DNA of 64,000 bases, taken from assembly GCA_041987425.1 (NCBI GenBank), contig JBHIWP010000001.1, positions 28,837 to 92,836 of the forward strand. Direction: 5' to 3'. Position 1 is the first letter of the stretch, and each line of letters starts with the position of its first letter. The notes under the pieces were generated by a model, which was given only the letters and a program-made list of their open reading frames with translations, searched no databases and was not told the origin of the DNA. Of this stretch, positions 34,626 through 45,300 are shown piece after piece. Source of the stretch: Leptofilum sp041987425. GTDB lineage: Bacteria; Chloroflexota; Anaerolineae; Promineifilales; Promineifilaceae. A program made the position numbers and the translations under genes.

Positions 34626-37600
34626 TCAGCGATGCGCCTGCTGCACCTTATCCAGTCGCGCTTGCAATGCAGCCGCAACTTCTTTTACAAAAGGTTCCTG
34701 AATCACGCCAATGTGATGCGTGGGAAATTGACACATCTGCACCCCGGCCGTTGCCCGACTTTCCCAACCTAATGTCTGATCTAAAAAAGGATTTCGCCGC
34801 ACCATTAGCATATCGATCGTTCCCTCAAAATCGCCAATGGGTTTATACACCTTGCGCGATTTACCTGTAACAAACTCCATTAGATAATAATCCCGGTGCT
34901 TTCTTAAAACTGGAGCGCCTGTAGCCAGGTACAGCCAAAAGATAAAGCGCTTGCCCTGCTGAAAAGTGCGAATCAGGTATCTTCTGGAACGGAAAAGGAA
35001 GCCAAAACCAGCCCGCCGCATCTTGCCAGAAAGAGTTGTTGGAACATCTTGGTCAAAGCCAAAGAGGGGCAGTTTCCCTACCTGCGGCCCTACTCCTTCC
35101 TGCTTACGCTTGAACAGAGCACTCCGGTCTGCCAGGGCCGATGGCTCGATGAGTGCCAGCAAAGCAACCTCTTTCCCGGCCTCTTGCAGCAGCCGCGCCA
35201 TTTCATACACCACCATCCCCCCAAAGCAAAAACCGCCCAGGTAATATGGCCCCTCCGGCTGGAACTGACAGATTTCGTCTACGTACTGCTGGGCCAGTTC
35301 CTCAACCTTAGGAGGGTCCACCCGATAGCCAGTCCAGTCCGGCGGCTGCACGCCGTACAGCGGCTGGTCATCCGCCAGGTTGTCGGCCAGCTTCTGATAG
35401 TTGAACACATGCCCGGCACCACCATGCACCATATAAAACGGCGGGCGATTACCGCCAATTTTAATAGGTACCAGGGCAGACCAGGCTTCAGACGGCCGTT
35501 GCTTTTCAATCACTTCTGCCAGCTGCGCCACCGTTGGATATTGGAACAGCAGCGTAATGGGCAGACCCTTCATAATTTGCCTGTCAATTCGAGCAAATAC
35601 CTGCGTTGCCAAAAGCGAATGCCCACCGAGCGTAAAAAAGTTATCGTGGACGCCGATCTGTGGCACCTGCAAAATCTTTTGCCAGATAGCTACCAGCTGC
35701 GCTTCGACGCGGCTGCGCGGCGCTACGTAAACAGTTTCTCGGCTGGCTGCGTCCTGGCTGGGTGCGGGCAAGGCACGTCTGTCTACCTTGCCATTCGGTG
35801 AGATGGGGAAGGCATCCAGCGGTACAAAGGCATTGGGCACCATATAATCGGGCAGCGTCTCCTGCAAAAAGCTGCGCAAAGTGGACACTGACGGAGCAGA
35901 ACCGTTGGCCGACAGCAAATAAGCAACCAGCCGCTTATCCCCAGGCGCGTCTTCACGGGCCAGAACAAGCGCATCGCGCACGGCCGTATGCTCTCTTAGC
36001 GCCGTTTCAATCTCGCCCAGCTCAATACGGAATCCTCGCACCTTCACCTGATGGTCAATGCGGCCCAAAAACTCCAGCGAGCCGTCCGGCAGCCACCTCA
36101 CCAGATCGCCACTGCGGTAAAAACGACGGTTTCTAAAGGTCAGGCGGTCACTTAGATTCAGCTCAACAAACTTCTCAGCAGTAAGTTCTGGCCGGTTCAG
36201 GTAGCCACGCGCCAGCGCCAGATCACTGCCAATGTATAGCTCACCGGGAATGCCCAGGGGCAGTGGCTGCTGGTGATCATCCAGCACCAGTACCTGGAAG
36301 TTATTGATCGGCTGGCCAATGGGCGGTACGCGCGCGCCATCTTCCACGATGATCATCGTGGTGCAAACGGTGGCCTCAGTGGGTCCGTAAGCATTCACGA
36401 AGCGCCGACCAGGAGCCCACCGAGCCGCAATCTCTGCCGAGCAGGCTTCACCAGCAGACACAATTGTCTTCACACCGCTTAGATCATCGGGCGACATGAC
36501 CGCCAGCGCCGAGGGTGGCAGCGTAACCACCGTAATTTGCTTATCGCGCAACAGATGAATCAGCGCCGGTCCGGGCATCATGCTGCGCTGCGGGGCAAGC
36601 ACCAGGGTTGCCCCCGCTAGTAGTGTTGTTGTGACCTCGGAGACGGAAGCATCGAAGCTAAAGCTGGCAAACTGTAGGCAGCGGCTGTCCGGCTTCAGGT
36701 TAAACGTCTCTATCTGCGCTTCAGCCAGGTTGGGAATGCCGCGATGCGTAACCAGCACGCCCTTTGGCTTGCCTGTGGAACCAGACGTGTAAATAACGTA
36801 AGCCAGATTTTCTGGCCCCACCCCGCTATTTGGGTTCTGAACCGGTTCATTTTCAGCTTTGTGCCAATCTTTATCCAGCAAGAAAACGGCCGCTTCCGCT
36901 TGCGATAATGAATCAATGGGCAAGTCAGCTAGAAGCGGTTCCTGAGTCAGCAAGGTCTTGACGCCAGAATCGGCCAGCATGTAGGCCAATCGCTCCTGAG
37001 GATACGTGGGGTCCAGCGGCAAATACGCCCCGCCCGCCTTTAGAATAGCAAGCAAGGCAATCACCATGTCCGGCGACCGCTCCACAGAAATACCTACCAG
37101 CGTTTCTGGACCAACGCCCTGCCTTTGTAGATAGTGGGCCAGCTGATTGGCCTTTTTGTTTAGCTGACTATACGACAATTGTTCATCTTCGTAAATTAGG
37201 GCTAGCTGGTCTGGCGTTTTTTCCACTTGCAGCTCAAACAGCTGGTGCACGGTGGGCACAGGATGGTTGTAGGAGACGGCCGTATCGTTCCAGCCAGCCA
37301 GCTGCGTCCATTCCGCCTCCGTAAGCATTTCTAACTGGGTGATAGGCGTGTCTGGATGGGCCACAGCAGCAGCAGCCAGCGTTTGGAGATGGCCTGCCAT
37401 CCGCGCCAGCGTCTCCGGCTCAAACAGGTCAACGTTGTAGACAAATGAGCCGGTTAGCCCGCTATCGGCTGCAGTCAGCGACAGGCTGAGATCAAACTTG
37501 GCCGCGCCAAAATCAACCTCAAGCGAACGACAGTTCACCACGCCATCCAACTGTAGCGGGGGGCGAACGGCCGTTTCCAGGGTAAACAACGTCTGAAAAA

Positions 37601-38768
37601 TGGGGTTATAGTTGAGCGAACGCTCCGGCTGGAGCTCTTCCACCAGCTTTTCGAAGGGCACATCCTGACGATCAAGCGCACCCAGCGTCCCTTCCTTCAC
37701 CCGTGCCAAGAGCTGGCGAAAGGTGGGCGCATCGCCCACGATGGTGTGCAGCGCCAACGTGTTGACAAAAAAGCCAACGATTCCCTCTATTTCTGCCCGG
37801 TTGCGGTTTGCCACCGGTGAGCCAACAACCACGCTTTTCTGCCCGGTGTAGCGGGACAGCAGCACTTTAAACAGCGCCAGCGTTGCCATGAACAGGGTGG
37901 CACCTTCCTGCCGGGCCAGCGCCTGCAACCCATCAGCAGTTGATTTTGGCAGTGTCACTGGCTGCCGCTGCCCCACAACGGTTTTTGTAAGGGGGCGCGG
38001 CTTGTCGAGCGGCAGCTCCAGCAGCGAAGGGGCGCCGCCGAGGTGATTTTTCCAAAAGTTGACCTGCCTGGTCAGCACGTCGCCCTGCAGCCAATCACGC
38101 TGCCATTGGGCAAAATCGGCATACTGGATGGGCAGGTCCGGTAAATAGGCCGGTTCGTTGTGCAGTTTGGCATTGTAAACGGCCGTTAACTCCCGAAACA
38201 GCACGGTCATCGACCAGCCATCAGAAATGATGTGGTGCATCATGAACAAAATGATGCAGTCGTCGTCATCTAGCTGAAAAATAGTGGTGCGGAAGAGTGG
38301 GCCGGTTTGTAGATTAAACGGCCGTTGCGTCTCGGCAAAAAGCTGCTTTTGTGCCTCAGATTCCCGGCTATCTTCCGCCACCGGCCGCAAATCTACCACC
38401 CGCAGCGGCAGCGCAATCTCCGGCAGCACCATCTGGAAGGGCGTCCCTTCTTCGGAGACAAAAACCGTGCGCAGCGATTCATGACGCCGGGCCAGGTGGT
38501 TGAGGCTGGCTTCCAGGACGGCCGTATCCACCACCCCACGCAGCCGAAACGCCGCCGGAATATGGTAAACCGGACTGCCCGGCTCTAGCTGCTCTAAGAA
38601 CCAGAGCCGCTGCTGGGCAAAAGAGAGCGGTGATTTTTCTGTATCGGCGCGCCGGTAGATTGTTGGCTCGACGGCGGTTTCCACACCTTCTTCAGCCAAC
38701 ATCATCTCCAGCAACTTCAGCTCTTCGGCAGACAGTTCCGCCGGATCGGGTACTGCATCAAAGTCCAT
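34626..38768 (-). CDS. NRPS termination module C-A-PCP-TE, tyrosine-like code
   Basis: A 1380-residue module. The condensation domain (about 47-460) has HHIISDG of the L-to-L type. The adenylation domain (about 480-1000) has A3 YTSGSTGKPKG and A10 NGKVDRR. By hand alignment its pocket is D-A-S-T-V-A-A-V-C-K, identical to a published tyrosine code. The PCP has LGGHSLL. The thioesterase (about 1105-1375) has GFCFGG, so a Cys nucleophile. The start codon overlaps the stop of the preceding NRPS (TAATG), implying coupled translation and a module order of 42304-48156, 38768-42232, 34626-38768. It probably adds Tyr and releases the chain. Confidence 0.94.
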   Translation of the reverse strand: MDFDAVPDPAELSAEELKLLEMMLAEEGVETAVEPTIYRRADTEKSPLSFAQQRLWFLEQLEPGSPVYHIPAAFRLRGVVDTAVLEASLNHLARRHESLRTVFVSEEGTPFQMVLPEIALPLRVVDLRPVAEDSRESEAQKQLFAETQRPFNLQTGPLFRTTIFQLDDDDCIILFMMHHIISDGWSMTVLFRELTAVYNAKLHNEPAYLPDLPIQYADFAQWQRDWLQGDVLTRQVNFWKNHLGGAPSLLELPLDKPRPLTKTVVGQRQPVTLPKSTADGLQALARQEGATLFMATLALFKVLLSRYTGQKSVVVGSPVANRNRAEIEGIVGFFVNTLALHTIVGDAPTFRQLLARVKEGTLGALDRQDVPFEKLVEELQPERSLNYNPIFQTLFTLETAVRPPLQLDGVVNCRSLEVDFGAAKFDLSLSLTAADSGLTGSFVYNVDLFEPETLARMAGHLQTLAAAAVAHPDTPITQLEMLTEAEWTQLAGWNDTAVSYNHPVPTVHQLFELQVEKTPDQLALIYEDEQLSYSQLNKKANQLAHYLQRQGVGPETLVGISVERSPDMVIALLAILKAGGAYLPLDPTYPQERLAYMLADSGVKTLLTQEPLLADLPIDSLSQAEAAVFLLDKDWHKAENEPVQNPNSGVGPENLAYVIYTSGSTGKPKGVLVTHRGIPNLAEAQIETFNLKPDSRCLQFASFSFDASVSEVTTTLLAGATLVLAPQRSMMPGPALIHLLRDKQITVVTLPPSALAVMSPDDLSGVKTIVSAGEACSAEIAARWAPGRRFVNAYGPTEATVCTTMIIVEDGARVPPIGQPINNFQVLVLDDHQQPLPLGIPGELYIGSDLALARGYLNRPELTAEKFVELNLSDRLTFRNRRFYRSGDLVRWLPDGSLEFLGRIDHQVKVRGFRIELGEIETALREHTAVRDALVLAREDAPGDKRLVAYLLSANGSAPSVSTLRSFLQETLPDYMVPNAFVPLDAFPISPNGKVDRRALPAPSQDAASRETVYVAPRSRVEAQLVAIWQKILQVPQIGVHDNFFTLGGHSLLATQVFARIDRQIMKGLPITLLFQYPTVAQLAEVIEKQRPSEAWSALVPIKIGGNRPPFYMVHGGAGHVFNYQKLADNLADDQPLYGVQPPDWTGYRVDPPKVEELAQQYVDEICQFQPEGPYYLGGFCFGGMVVYEMARLLQEAGKEVALLALIEPSALADRSALFKRKQEGVGPQVGKLPLFGFDQDVPTTLSGKMRRAGFGFLFRSRRYLIRTFQQGKRFIFWLYLATGAPVLRKHRDYYLMEFVTGKSRKVYKPIGDFEGTIDMLMVRRNPFLDQTLGWESRATAGVQMCQFPTHHIGVIQEPFVKEVAAALQARLDKVQQAHR

Positions 38769-41700
38769 TAAGTTGTCGCTCCCGCCTTTCGCTTGGCTTC
38801 CAACAATTGCTTCATCTGCTCTGAAGACATACCACGCAATTTTTGTAGCACGCTCGCCATTTTTTCTGCCTGACCTGGCTGTTTTTCCAATGCCACAATT
38901 TCTGCAGCCAGTTCCGCCACGGTGGGCGATTCAAAAAGGCTGCGCAGGGGCAAATTAGTTTTGAATGATGATTTAAGGCGAGAAACCACCTGCGTTGCCA
39001 GCAGCGAATGTCCGCCCAAATCAAAAAAGTTGTCGTTCACGCCGACGCGCTCTACGCTTAAAATCTCGCGCCATACTTTCGCCACCACGGCTTCAACGGC
39101 CGTTCCCGGCGCCACAAATTCCTGGGCCACCGCCCGCGCCGATTCATCTGGTTCCGGCAGGCCGCGCCGGTTGATCTTACCGCTGGGGGTAAGGGGCATC
39201 TCGTCCAGCAGCATCACCTGGGCAGGCACCATATACTCTGGCAGTCGATCCTTCAAGAAATTACGCAGGGTTAGCGGATCGGCCGTTTGACCAGGTTGCG
39301 TAACCACATAGGCGATCAGCCGTTTGTGTCCCGATGCGTCCGGTTTGGCGAGGACGGCCGTTTCCCGCACCGCCTCATGCTCATTCAACACCGCCTCAAT
39401 CTCACCCGGCTCAATGCGAAAACCGCGAATCTTCACCTGCTGGTCAATCCGACCCAGGTATTCGATGTTGCCATCGGCGCGGTAGCGTGCCAGATCGCCT
39501 GTTCGGTAGACAGTATTCAGTGAGTCAGTGTTCATTAGGTCAGTATTCAGTAACTGATTACTGTTTACTGAATACTGTTTACTGACTACTGATAACTGCA
39601 CAAATCGCTCCGCTGTCAGCTCCGCCCGGTTCAAATACCCGCGCGCCACATTGTGCCCGCCAATAAGCAGTTCGCCGGGCACGCCAATGGGCACGGGCTG
39701 CATAAATGGATCAACGAGGTAAATTTGCGTATTGGCAATCGGTTTGCCGATGGGCGGTAGGGCATGCCACATTTTGGGGTTGTCGGGCAGCGGGTAGGCC
39801 GTGGCCACATGCGTCTCAGAGGGACCGTATTGGTTGCAAAGGCGGCAATTTGGCAGCCGCTCGAACAAGGCCACGATGGGCGGCGTTGTCTGTAACTGCT
39901 CACCTGCCGTGATGAGCTCACGCAAGTGCAAAACGAGCTCGGGCTGGGCGGCAAACGCTTCGGCCAGCTGCTGCAGTGCCACAAAGGGCAAAAAGATGCG
40001 GTTCACCTGCTTTTCGGCTACCAACTGGGCCAGCCGCTCTGGATCACGCCGCAGGTCCTCGTCGATCATCACCAGGGTGCCGCCGCTAGCCAGTGTGGCA
40101 AAGATCTCCTGGCAGCTCACGTCGAAGCTTAGGGTGGTGAACTGAAGCGTTTTATCACCCACGCCGCAGCTTGTGTTTTGCAGCTGCCAGGCCAGCAGAT
40201 TGGCAATAGCTCGCTGCTTCAGGGCCACGCCCTTAGGCTTGCCCGTCGAACCGGAAGTGTAGATAACGTAAATCAGGTCATCCAGCGACACGTTACTCGC
40301 AGGATTTTTGTCGCTTTCCCGTGAAATTGTCTCCCAGTCGCGGTCCAGGCAGATCACAGTGGCCTGATGCTCTGGCATGGCAGGCAGCAAGCTGGCCTGA
40401 GTAAGCAGCACTCGTGCGCCGGAATCGGCCAGCATGTAGGCCAGCCGCTCCTGCGGGTAAGTTGGGTCCAGCGGCACGTACGCGCCACCCGCTTTGAGGA
40501 TGCCCAGCAAACCCACCAGCATCTCTAGCGACCGCTCAACAGAAAGTGCAACCTTCACGTCCGGGCCAACACCCTGTTTTTGCAGCGCGCGAGCCAGCCG
40601 GTTGGCGCGCCGGTTTAACTCGGCGTAGGTGACAGTTTGATTGGGAAATTCGGCGGCAATGGCTTCTGGCGTTTGGGCAGCCTGCTGTTCAAAGCGTTGG
40701 TGAATGGGAATTTGGGGGTAAACGGCCGTTGTCTCATTCCACGCCAATATGACCTGCGCCCGTTCGTCTTCGTCCATCAGCGGCAGGGAAGCAATCGGCC
40801 GTTCTGCATTGGCCGTAATGCTCAGCAACAGCGTACGAAAGTGCTGCCAGAATCGCCCCATCGTCTCCCCGGTAAACAGCTCAACATTGTACTCCAAATA
40901 ACCTGCCAACCCATCCGCTTCTTCTACCAGCGACAGCGCCAGATCAAACTTGGAAGTGCCCGTGTCCACATCCAGCGACGTTAAGGTAAGGCCAGGCAGT
41001 TGGGCAGATGCGCCATTGGCATTGTGCAGCACAAACATCACCTGGAAAATCGGATTGTAGCTGAGGGCGCGCTCTGGCTGAAGCTCTTCTACCAATTTCT
41101 CAAAAGGCAAATCCTGGTGATCGTAAGCGTCCAGGGTGGTTTCTTTTATCTGGCCCAGCAGCTGCAAGAAGCTGGGATTGCCAGACAAATCGGTGCGCAG
41201 AGCCAGGGTGTTGACGAAAAAGCCTATCAGCCCTTCGATTTCGGCGCGGGTGCGGTTGGCAATTGGCGATCCGATCACGATGTCTTCCTGGCGGCTGTAG
41301 CGGAAAAGCAGCACATTAAAGGCAGCCAGCAGGGTCATGAACAAGGTCGTCCCTGCTTCCTGGCTGAGGCGCTTTAATTCCTCGTAGAGCGTCTGGTCAA
41401 TTTTCACGGGCAGGTGAGTGCCGCGATATGCCTGTACGGCCGGGCGCGGAAAGTCAGTGGGCAGCTCCAGGCGCGGCGGCGCACCCGCTAGCTGATTTTT
41501 CCAATAGGCAAGCTGCTTCTCCAGCCGGTCCCCGGCCAGATACTCTCGCTGCCAAACGGCAAAATCGGCGTATTGGACAGGCAGCGGGTCGAGCGACGGC
41601 CGTTTCCCAGCCAAAAAATCTTTGTACAGTGCAGATAGTTCATCCAGCAGCACGCCGCGTGACCAGCCATCGGAGGCAATGTGGTGCATGGTGAGGATGA

Positions 41701-42232
41701 GCCGATGTTCGCCGGGAGCCAGCCTGAGCAGGCAAGCACGCAGCATGGGGCCTTGTGTGAGATCAAACGGCCGTCTCGTTTCCTCGGCCGTCAACCGGGC
41801 AATTTCGCTTTCGCGCCGGTCAGCAGGCACGCTCTGCAAATCCTCAACCGGGACGGTGATTTTCACATCAGCATTGACCTGCTGCGTAGGCTGTCCATTG
41901 ACAGAGGCAAACGTAGTGCGTAGGGCCTCATGCCGCTGCACAACCGCATTCAGGCTGGCCGCAAGGGCTGGCACGTCCAGATTGCCTTCCAGATGAAAGA
42001 TAGCCGGAATGTGATACGCGGGGCTGCCCGGCTCTAACTCTTCCAGGAACCAGAGCCGCTGCTGGGCAAAGGAAAGTGGCGCAGACGCAGCGTCCTCACG
42101 GCTAACGATGCCCCGCTGAACTGACTCCGCTTGTTTTTGCTTCAGCTTCATTTCCAGCAGCGCCCGCTTGGCCGGTGAAAGCCCTGCCAGTCGGTCGTTC
42201 AAATCATTCTGCTCGGTTGATTGGTTTGTCAT
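38768..42232 (-). CDS. NRPS module C-A-PCP, proline-like code
   Basis: A 1154-residue single module. The condensation domain has HHIASDG (about 50-470). The adenylation domain (about 500-1030) has A3 YTSGSTGKPKG. Its A4/A5 region (SFDVSCQEIFATL, LPFVALQQLAEAF, ITAGEQL, NQYGPSETHV) is typical of a common clade often assigned proline. The hand-derived pocket D-V-Q-F-I-A-Q-V-A-K is nearest to the proline code DVQFIAHVVK (two differences). The PCP is FFDLGGHSLL, followed by a Lys-rich tail. There is no thioesterase. The A domain contains the longest copy of the in-frame repeat (39510-39598). It is translationally coupled to the next NRPS by a TAATG overlap. Confidence 0.94.
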   Translation of the reverse strand: MTNQSTEQNDLNDRLAGLSPAKRALLEMKLKQKQAESVQRGIVSREDAASAPLSFAQQRLWFLEELEPGSPAYHIPAIFHLEGNLDVPALAASLNAVVQRHEALRTTFASVNGQPTQQVNADVKITVPVEDLQSVPADRRESEIARLTAEETRRPFDLTQGPMLRACLLRLAPGEHRLILTMHHIASDGWSRGVLLDELSALYKDFLAGKRPSLDPLPVQYADFAVWQREYLAGDRLEKQLAYWKNQLAGAPPRLELPTDFPRPAVQAYRGTHLPVKIDQTLYEELKRLSQEAGTTLFMTLLAAFNVLLFRYSRQEDIVIGSPIANRTRAEIEGLIGFFVNTLALRTDLSGNPSFLQLLGQIKETTLDAYDHQDLPFEKLVEELQPERALSYNPIFQVMFVLHNANGASAQLPGLTLTSLDVDTGTSKFDLALSLVEEADGLAGYLEYNVELFTGETMGRFWQHFRTLLLSITANAERPIASLPLMDEDERAQVILAWNETTAVYPQIPIHQRFEQQAAQTPEAIAAEFPNQTVTYAELNRRANRLARALQKQGVGPDVKVALSVERSLEMLVGLLGILKAGGAYVPLDPTYPQERLAYMLADSGARVLLTQASLLPAMPEHQATVICLDRDWETISRESDKNPASNVSLDDLIYVIYTSGSTGKPKGVALKQRAIANLLAWQLQNTSCGVGDKTLQFTTLSFDVSCQEIFATLASGGTLVMIDEDLRRDPERLAQLVAEKQVNRIFLPFVALQQLAEAFAAQPELVLHLRELITAGEQLQTTPPIVALFERLPNCRLCNQYGPSETHVATAYPLPDNPKMWHALPPIGKPIANTQIYLVDPFMQPVPIGVPGELLIGGHNVARGYLNRAELTAERFVQLSVVSKQYSVNSNQLLNTDLMNTDSLNTVYRTGDLARYRADGNIEYLGRIDQQVKIRGFRIEPGEIEAVLNEHEAVRETAVLAKPDASGHKRLIAYVVTQPGQTADPLTLRNFLKDRLPEYMVPAQVMLLDEMPLTPSGKINRRGLPEPDESARAVAQEFVAPGTAVEAVVAKVWREILSVERVGVNDNFFDLGGHSLLATQVVSRLKSSFKTNLPLRSLFESPTVAELAAEIVALEKQPGQAEKMASVLQKLRGMSSEQMKQLLEAKRKAGATT
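39510..39598. repeat. Longest in-frame CAGTATT/TACTGAA-type repeat, in an A domain
   Basis: Reiterated units such as CAGTATTCAGTAACTG and ACTGTTTACTGAATACTG, partly palindromic, encode KQYSVNSNQLLNTD and LMNTDSLNTV just before the A7 motif YRTGDL. The position corresponds to the repeats at 5425-5482 and 43045-43128. It looks like an intergenic-type reiterated repeat tolerated in a surface loop. Confidence 0.78.
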
Positions 42233-42261
42233 ACAGCTACCTTAGTTACAGTAAATAGTGA

Positions 42262-42303
42262 TAAGTGAAAAGTAAAAAGGCTTAGAAAACCACTTTTCAC
42301 TTT
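42262..42303 (-). other. AT-rich hairpin between two NRPS genes
   Basis: The 71-bp spacer 42233-42303 contains a stem of AAGTGAAAAGT with ACTTTTCACTT. A neighbouring tract (GTTACAGTAAATAGTGATAA) resembles the reiterated repeats inside the A domains. It lies immediately after the stop at 42304 and could attenuate transcription or protect the upstream message. Translation of the next gene restarts from AAGG upstream of 42232. Confidence 0.45.
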
Positions 42304-45300
42304 TTACTCGTCGGCCGCCATTAACTCGGCCAATAGCGCCTCTGCCTCTTCGTCAGACAGTTCGTCCAGCTCAGCCATGAGGGAAGCCATTTCATCGTCG
42401 GCAGAAACGGCCGCTTCCGCCTGCATCTGTTCAATCTCTTCAGATAATTCAGCAATGGTTGGCAACTCAAAAAATCGGCGCTGAGAAAGTTCCACATTGA
42501 ACCGGTCGCGAATGCGGGAGACCGCCTGTGTCGCCAGCAATGAGTGGCCGCCGATGTCAAAAAAGTTTGCGTTTATACTAATTTGCTCGCGCCCCAGCAA
42601 AGATTCCCAGATAGTGGCCAGGGTGATTTGCGTGGCTGTGGTGGGTTGAACGGCCGTTTCCGCAAATTCTGATTGCATTTTCTCCGGCGCGGGCAGTGCT
42701 TTGCGGTCAATTTTCCCCGTTGGCCCCAGCGGCAGGCTGTCTAGCAAGAAAAAGTCGCTGGGAACCATGTAGCCGGGCAGCCGCTCTCGTAAGAAGCTGC
42801 GCAGAACGGCCGATTGCAAATCACCTATCGTCGTCTCAACGTAGGCAACCAGCCGCTTGCGACTTGACTCTTCATCCACGATAGTCACCGCGCATTTTCT
42901 CACGCCTTCATGCTCAAGAAGCACTGCTTCAATATCGTTTAGCTCAACGCGGAAGCCGCGAATCTTTACCTGGTAATCGCTTCGTCCTACCAGCTCCAGC
43001 TGCCCATCGCTGCGCCAGCGGGCCAGATCGCCGGTACGGTATACGATAGTCAGTGAGTCAGTATTCAGTGGGTCAGTATTCAGTGACTGATTACTGTTTA
43101 CTGAATAGTGCTTACCGATAACTGGCAACCGGACAAACTTCTCCGCGGTCAGCTCCGGCAGGTTCAAATAGCCATCCGCCAGGCAGGCGCCAGCGACGCA
43201 CAGCTCGCCCGTTGCGCCAATGGGCACGGGCTGGAGCCTGTCGTCGAGCACGTAAACCTGGATATTTGGCAGCGGCTTGCCGATGGGAACGCGCACGGCC
43301 GTTTCTGGCAAAGTTGCCGCGTCATACTGGGTAGCATTGGAAGAACATTCCGTGGAGCCATATAAATTAAGCAGCGGCACGCCAGGGAACGTCTTTTTCC
43401 AACGCTGTATCAACGCCGGAGAAATCGGTTCAGCGCTCGTGGTGGCAAAACGAAGCGTATCCCAACGGGTTTGCTCGCGTGCGGCCGCTTGCAACACGTT
43501 TTCGATGAGCGCCGGTGACGAGAGCAGGTGCGTTACGCGATGGTGCGTCAGCGCTTGCCAGAGCTGGTCAGCATCGCGTACGTCTTCTGGTTGCAGGATG
43601 AGGGTAGGCACGCCTTTGAGCAGGGCGCCGAACAGTTCCCAGGTGGCAGCAACGAGGGCGTAGGATTTTTGCAGAACGGCCGTGTCCCCCGACACAAACG
43701 GATACTCATCCCACATCCACAGCAGCCGATTCAGCACCGCACGCATGGGAATGCGCGCGCCCTTGGGCTTACCGGTTGTCGACGAGGTGTAAACGATGTT
43801 GATCAGGTCGTCTGGCGTCGTAACGCCGGGCACATTATCGTCTGGCTGCCGGGCAATTTGCTGCCAGTCGCGATCCAGACAAACCTTGGTGCACGCAAAA
43901 TCTGTGAAGCGGTCAACTGATTCCTGCACCAGCAGCAGTTCTGGCTGCGTATCGTCCAAAATGTCCTGAAGGCGAGCCATCGGGTAATCAGGGTCCAGAG
44001 CGACATAGGCACCGCCAGCCTTCAGAATCCCTAGCAAGCCAATCATCATCTTAAAAGATCGTTCCGTACAAATGGCAACAAAGCTGCCGCGCCCCACCCC
44101 ATTTTGGCGCAAATGGTCTGCCAGCTGGTTGGCCTGGCGGTTCAGATCGGCGTAAGTCATCGCTTCGTCATGGCAGATGAGGGCAGTGGCGTCTGGCGTT
44201 TGGGTTGCCTGCTGCTCAAACAGTTGAGCGATTGTGTCTTCGTTGTCAAAATCGCGGGCGGTTTGGTTCCAGTCGTGAAGCAATGTGTGGCGTTCGGCTT
44301 CGGTGATGAGGGTGAGTTGGGTTAACGGCCGTTCCAAATTCGCCACTGCCTGCCGTAAAATGACTACCAAATTGTTCAACATTCGTTCAATCGTTGCAGC
44401 ATCAAACAAATCAGTGAGGTAGGCAAGCTGCAAGAAAATTTCGTCGCCGTGCTCGTGGGCGTATAGTGCCAGATCATATTTGATATAGCCAGTGTCCAGC
44501 TCGCTAAACGACAGCGTGAGATCGTCCAGCGCCACGCTGGACTGCGGCAGATTGAGCATGTTGAACATCACCTGGAAGACGGGTGAGATGCTCACATCAC
44601 GGGCGGTTTTGGCCCACTCCAGCATCCAGCTAAAAGGATATTCAGCATTAGAAATAGCCCCGGTTACTATGTCGCGCACCTGGGCCAGCACGTTGGCAAA
44701 GCTGGGATCGCTGCCAAACTGTATGCGCAGCGGCAGCATATTGAGGAAAAAGCCCACTAAATCCTCGGCGTGATCGTGGGTGCGGCTGGCCAGCGGCGCG
44801 CCTACAATCAAATCATCTTGTCCAGCGTACATGCGCAGCAAAATATTGAACGCGGTCAGCATCGTCATGAACAGGGTAGCACCCTGCTGCTGGCTCAATG
44901 CTTTGAGCTGAGCCGTCAGTTCAGCGTCCAGCATCACCGCCCGGGCATCGCCGCGATAGGTGGAGTAAGCCGGATGTGGGCGGTCGGTGGGCAGGCTGAG
45001 CACAGGGAGCTCGCCAGCCAGCTGCTCCTTCCAGTAGGCCTCTTGCACCTGCAAGCGAGTTTTGGTAATAGCTTCGCGCTCCCACAGCACATAATCGGCA
45101 AAGCCAAAGGGCAGCGGCGGCAGCGGATGTTCTTCGCCACGCTTGAAGCCAGCGTAGAGTGCGCCCAAATCCTGAATCATGTTGGACCAGCCCCACAGGT
45201 CGAGAGTGATCTCATGAAAGGTGATCGGCATTTCGTAGCTGTCTTCTGCCAGCTTAAAGAGGTGGGCCTGGATCAATGTATGCTTTTCGAGGTGCAGGGG

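Noticed and set aside
34626..38768. Complement-strand open frames of 60-250 residues across the NRPS, Rhs and transport genes
   Set aside because: They are antisense shadows of long, clearly recognisable genes and contain no independent domains.
39510..39598. Possible CRISPR or IS terminal repeats from the CAGTATT units
   Set aside because: The units are too short and contiguous, remain in frame inside a conserved A domain, and no transposase is nearby.
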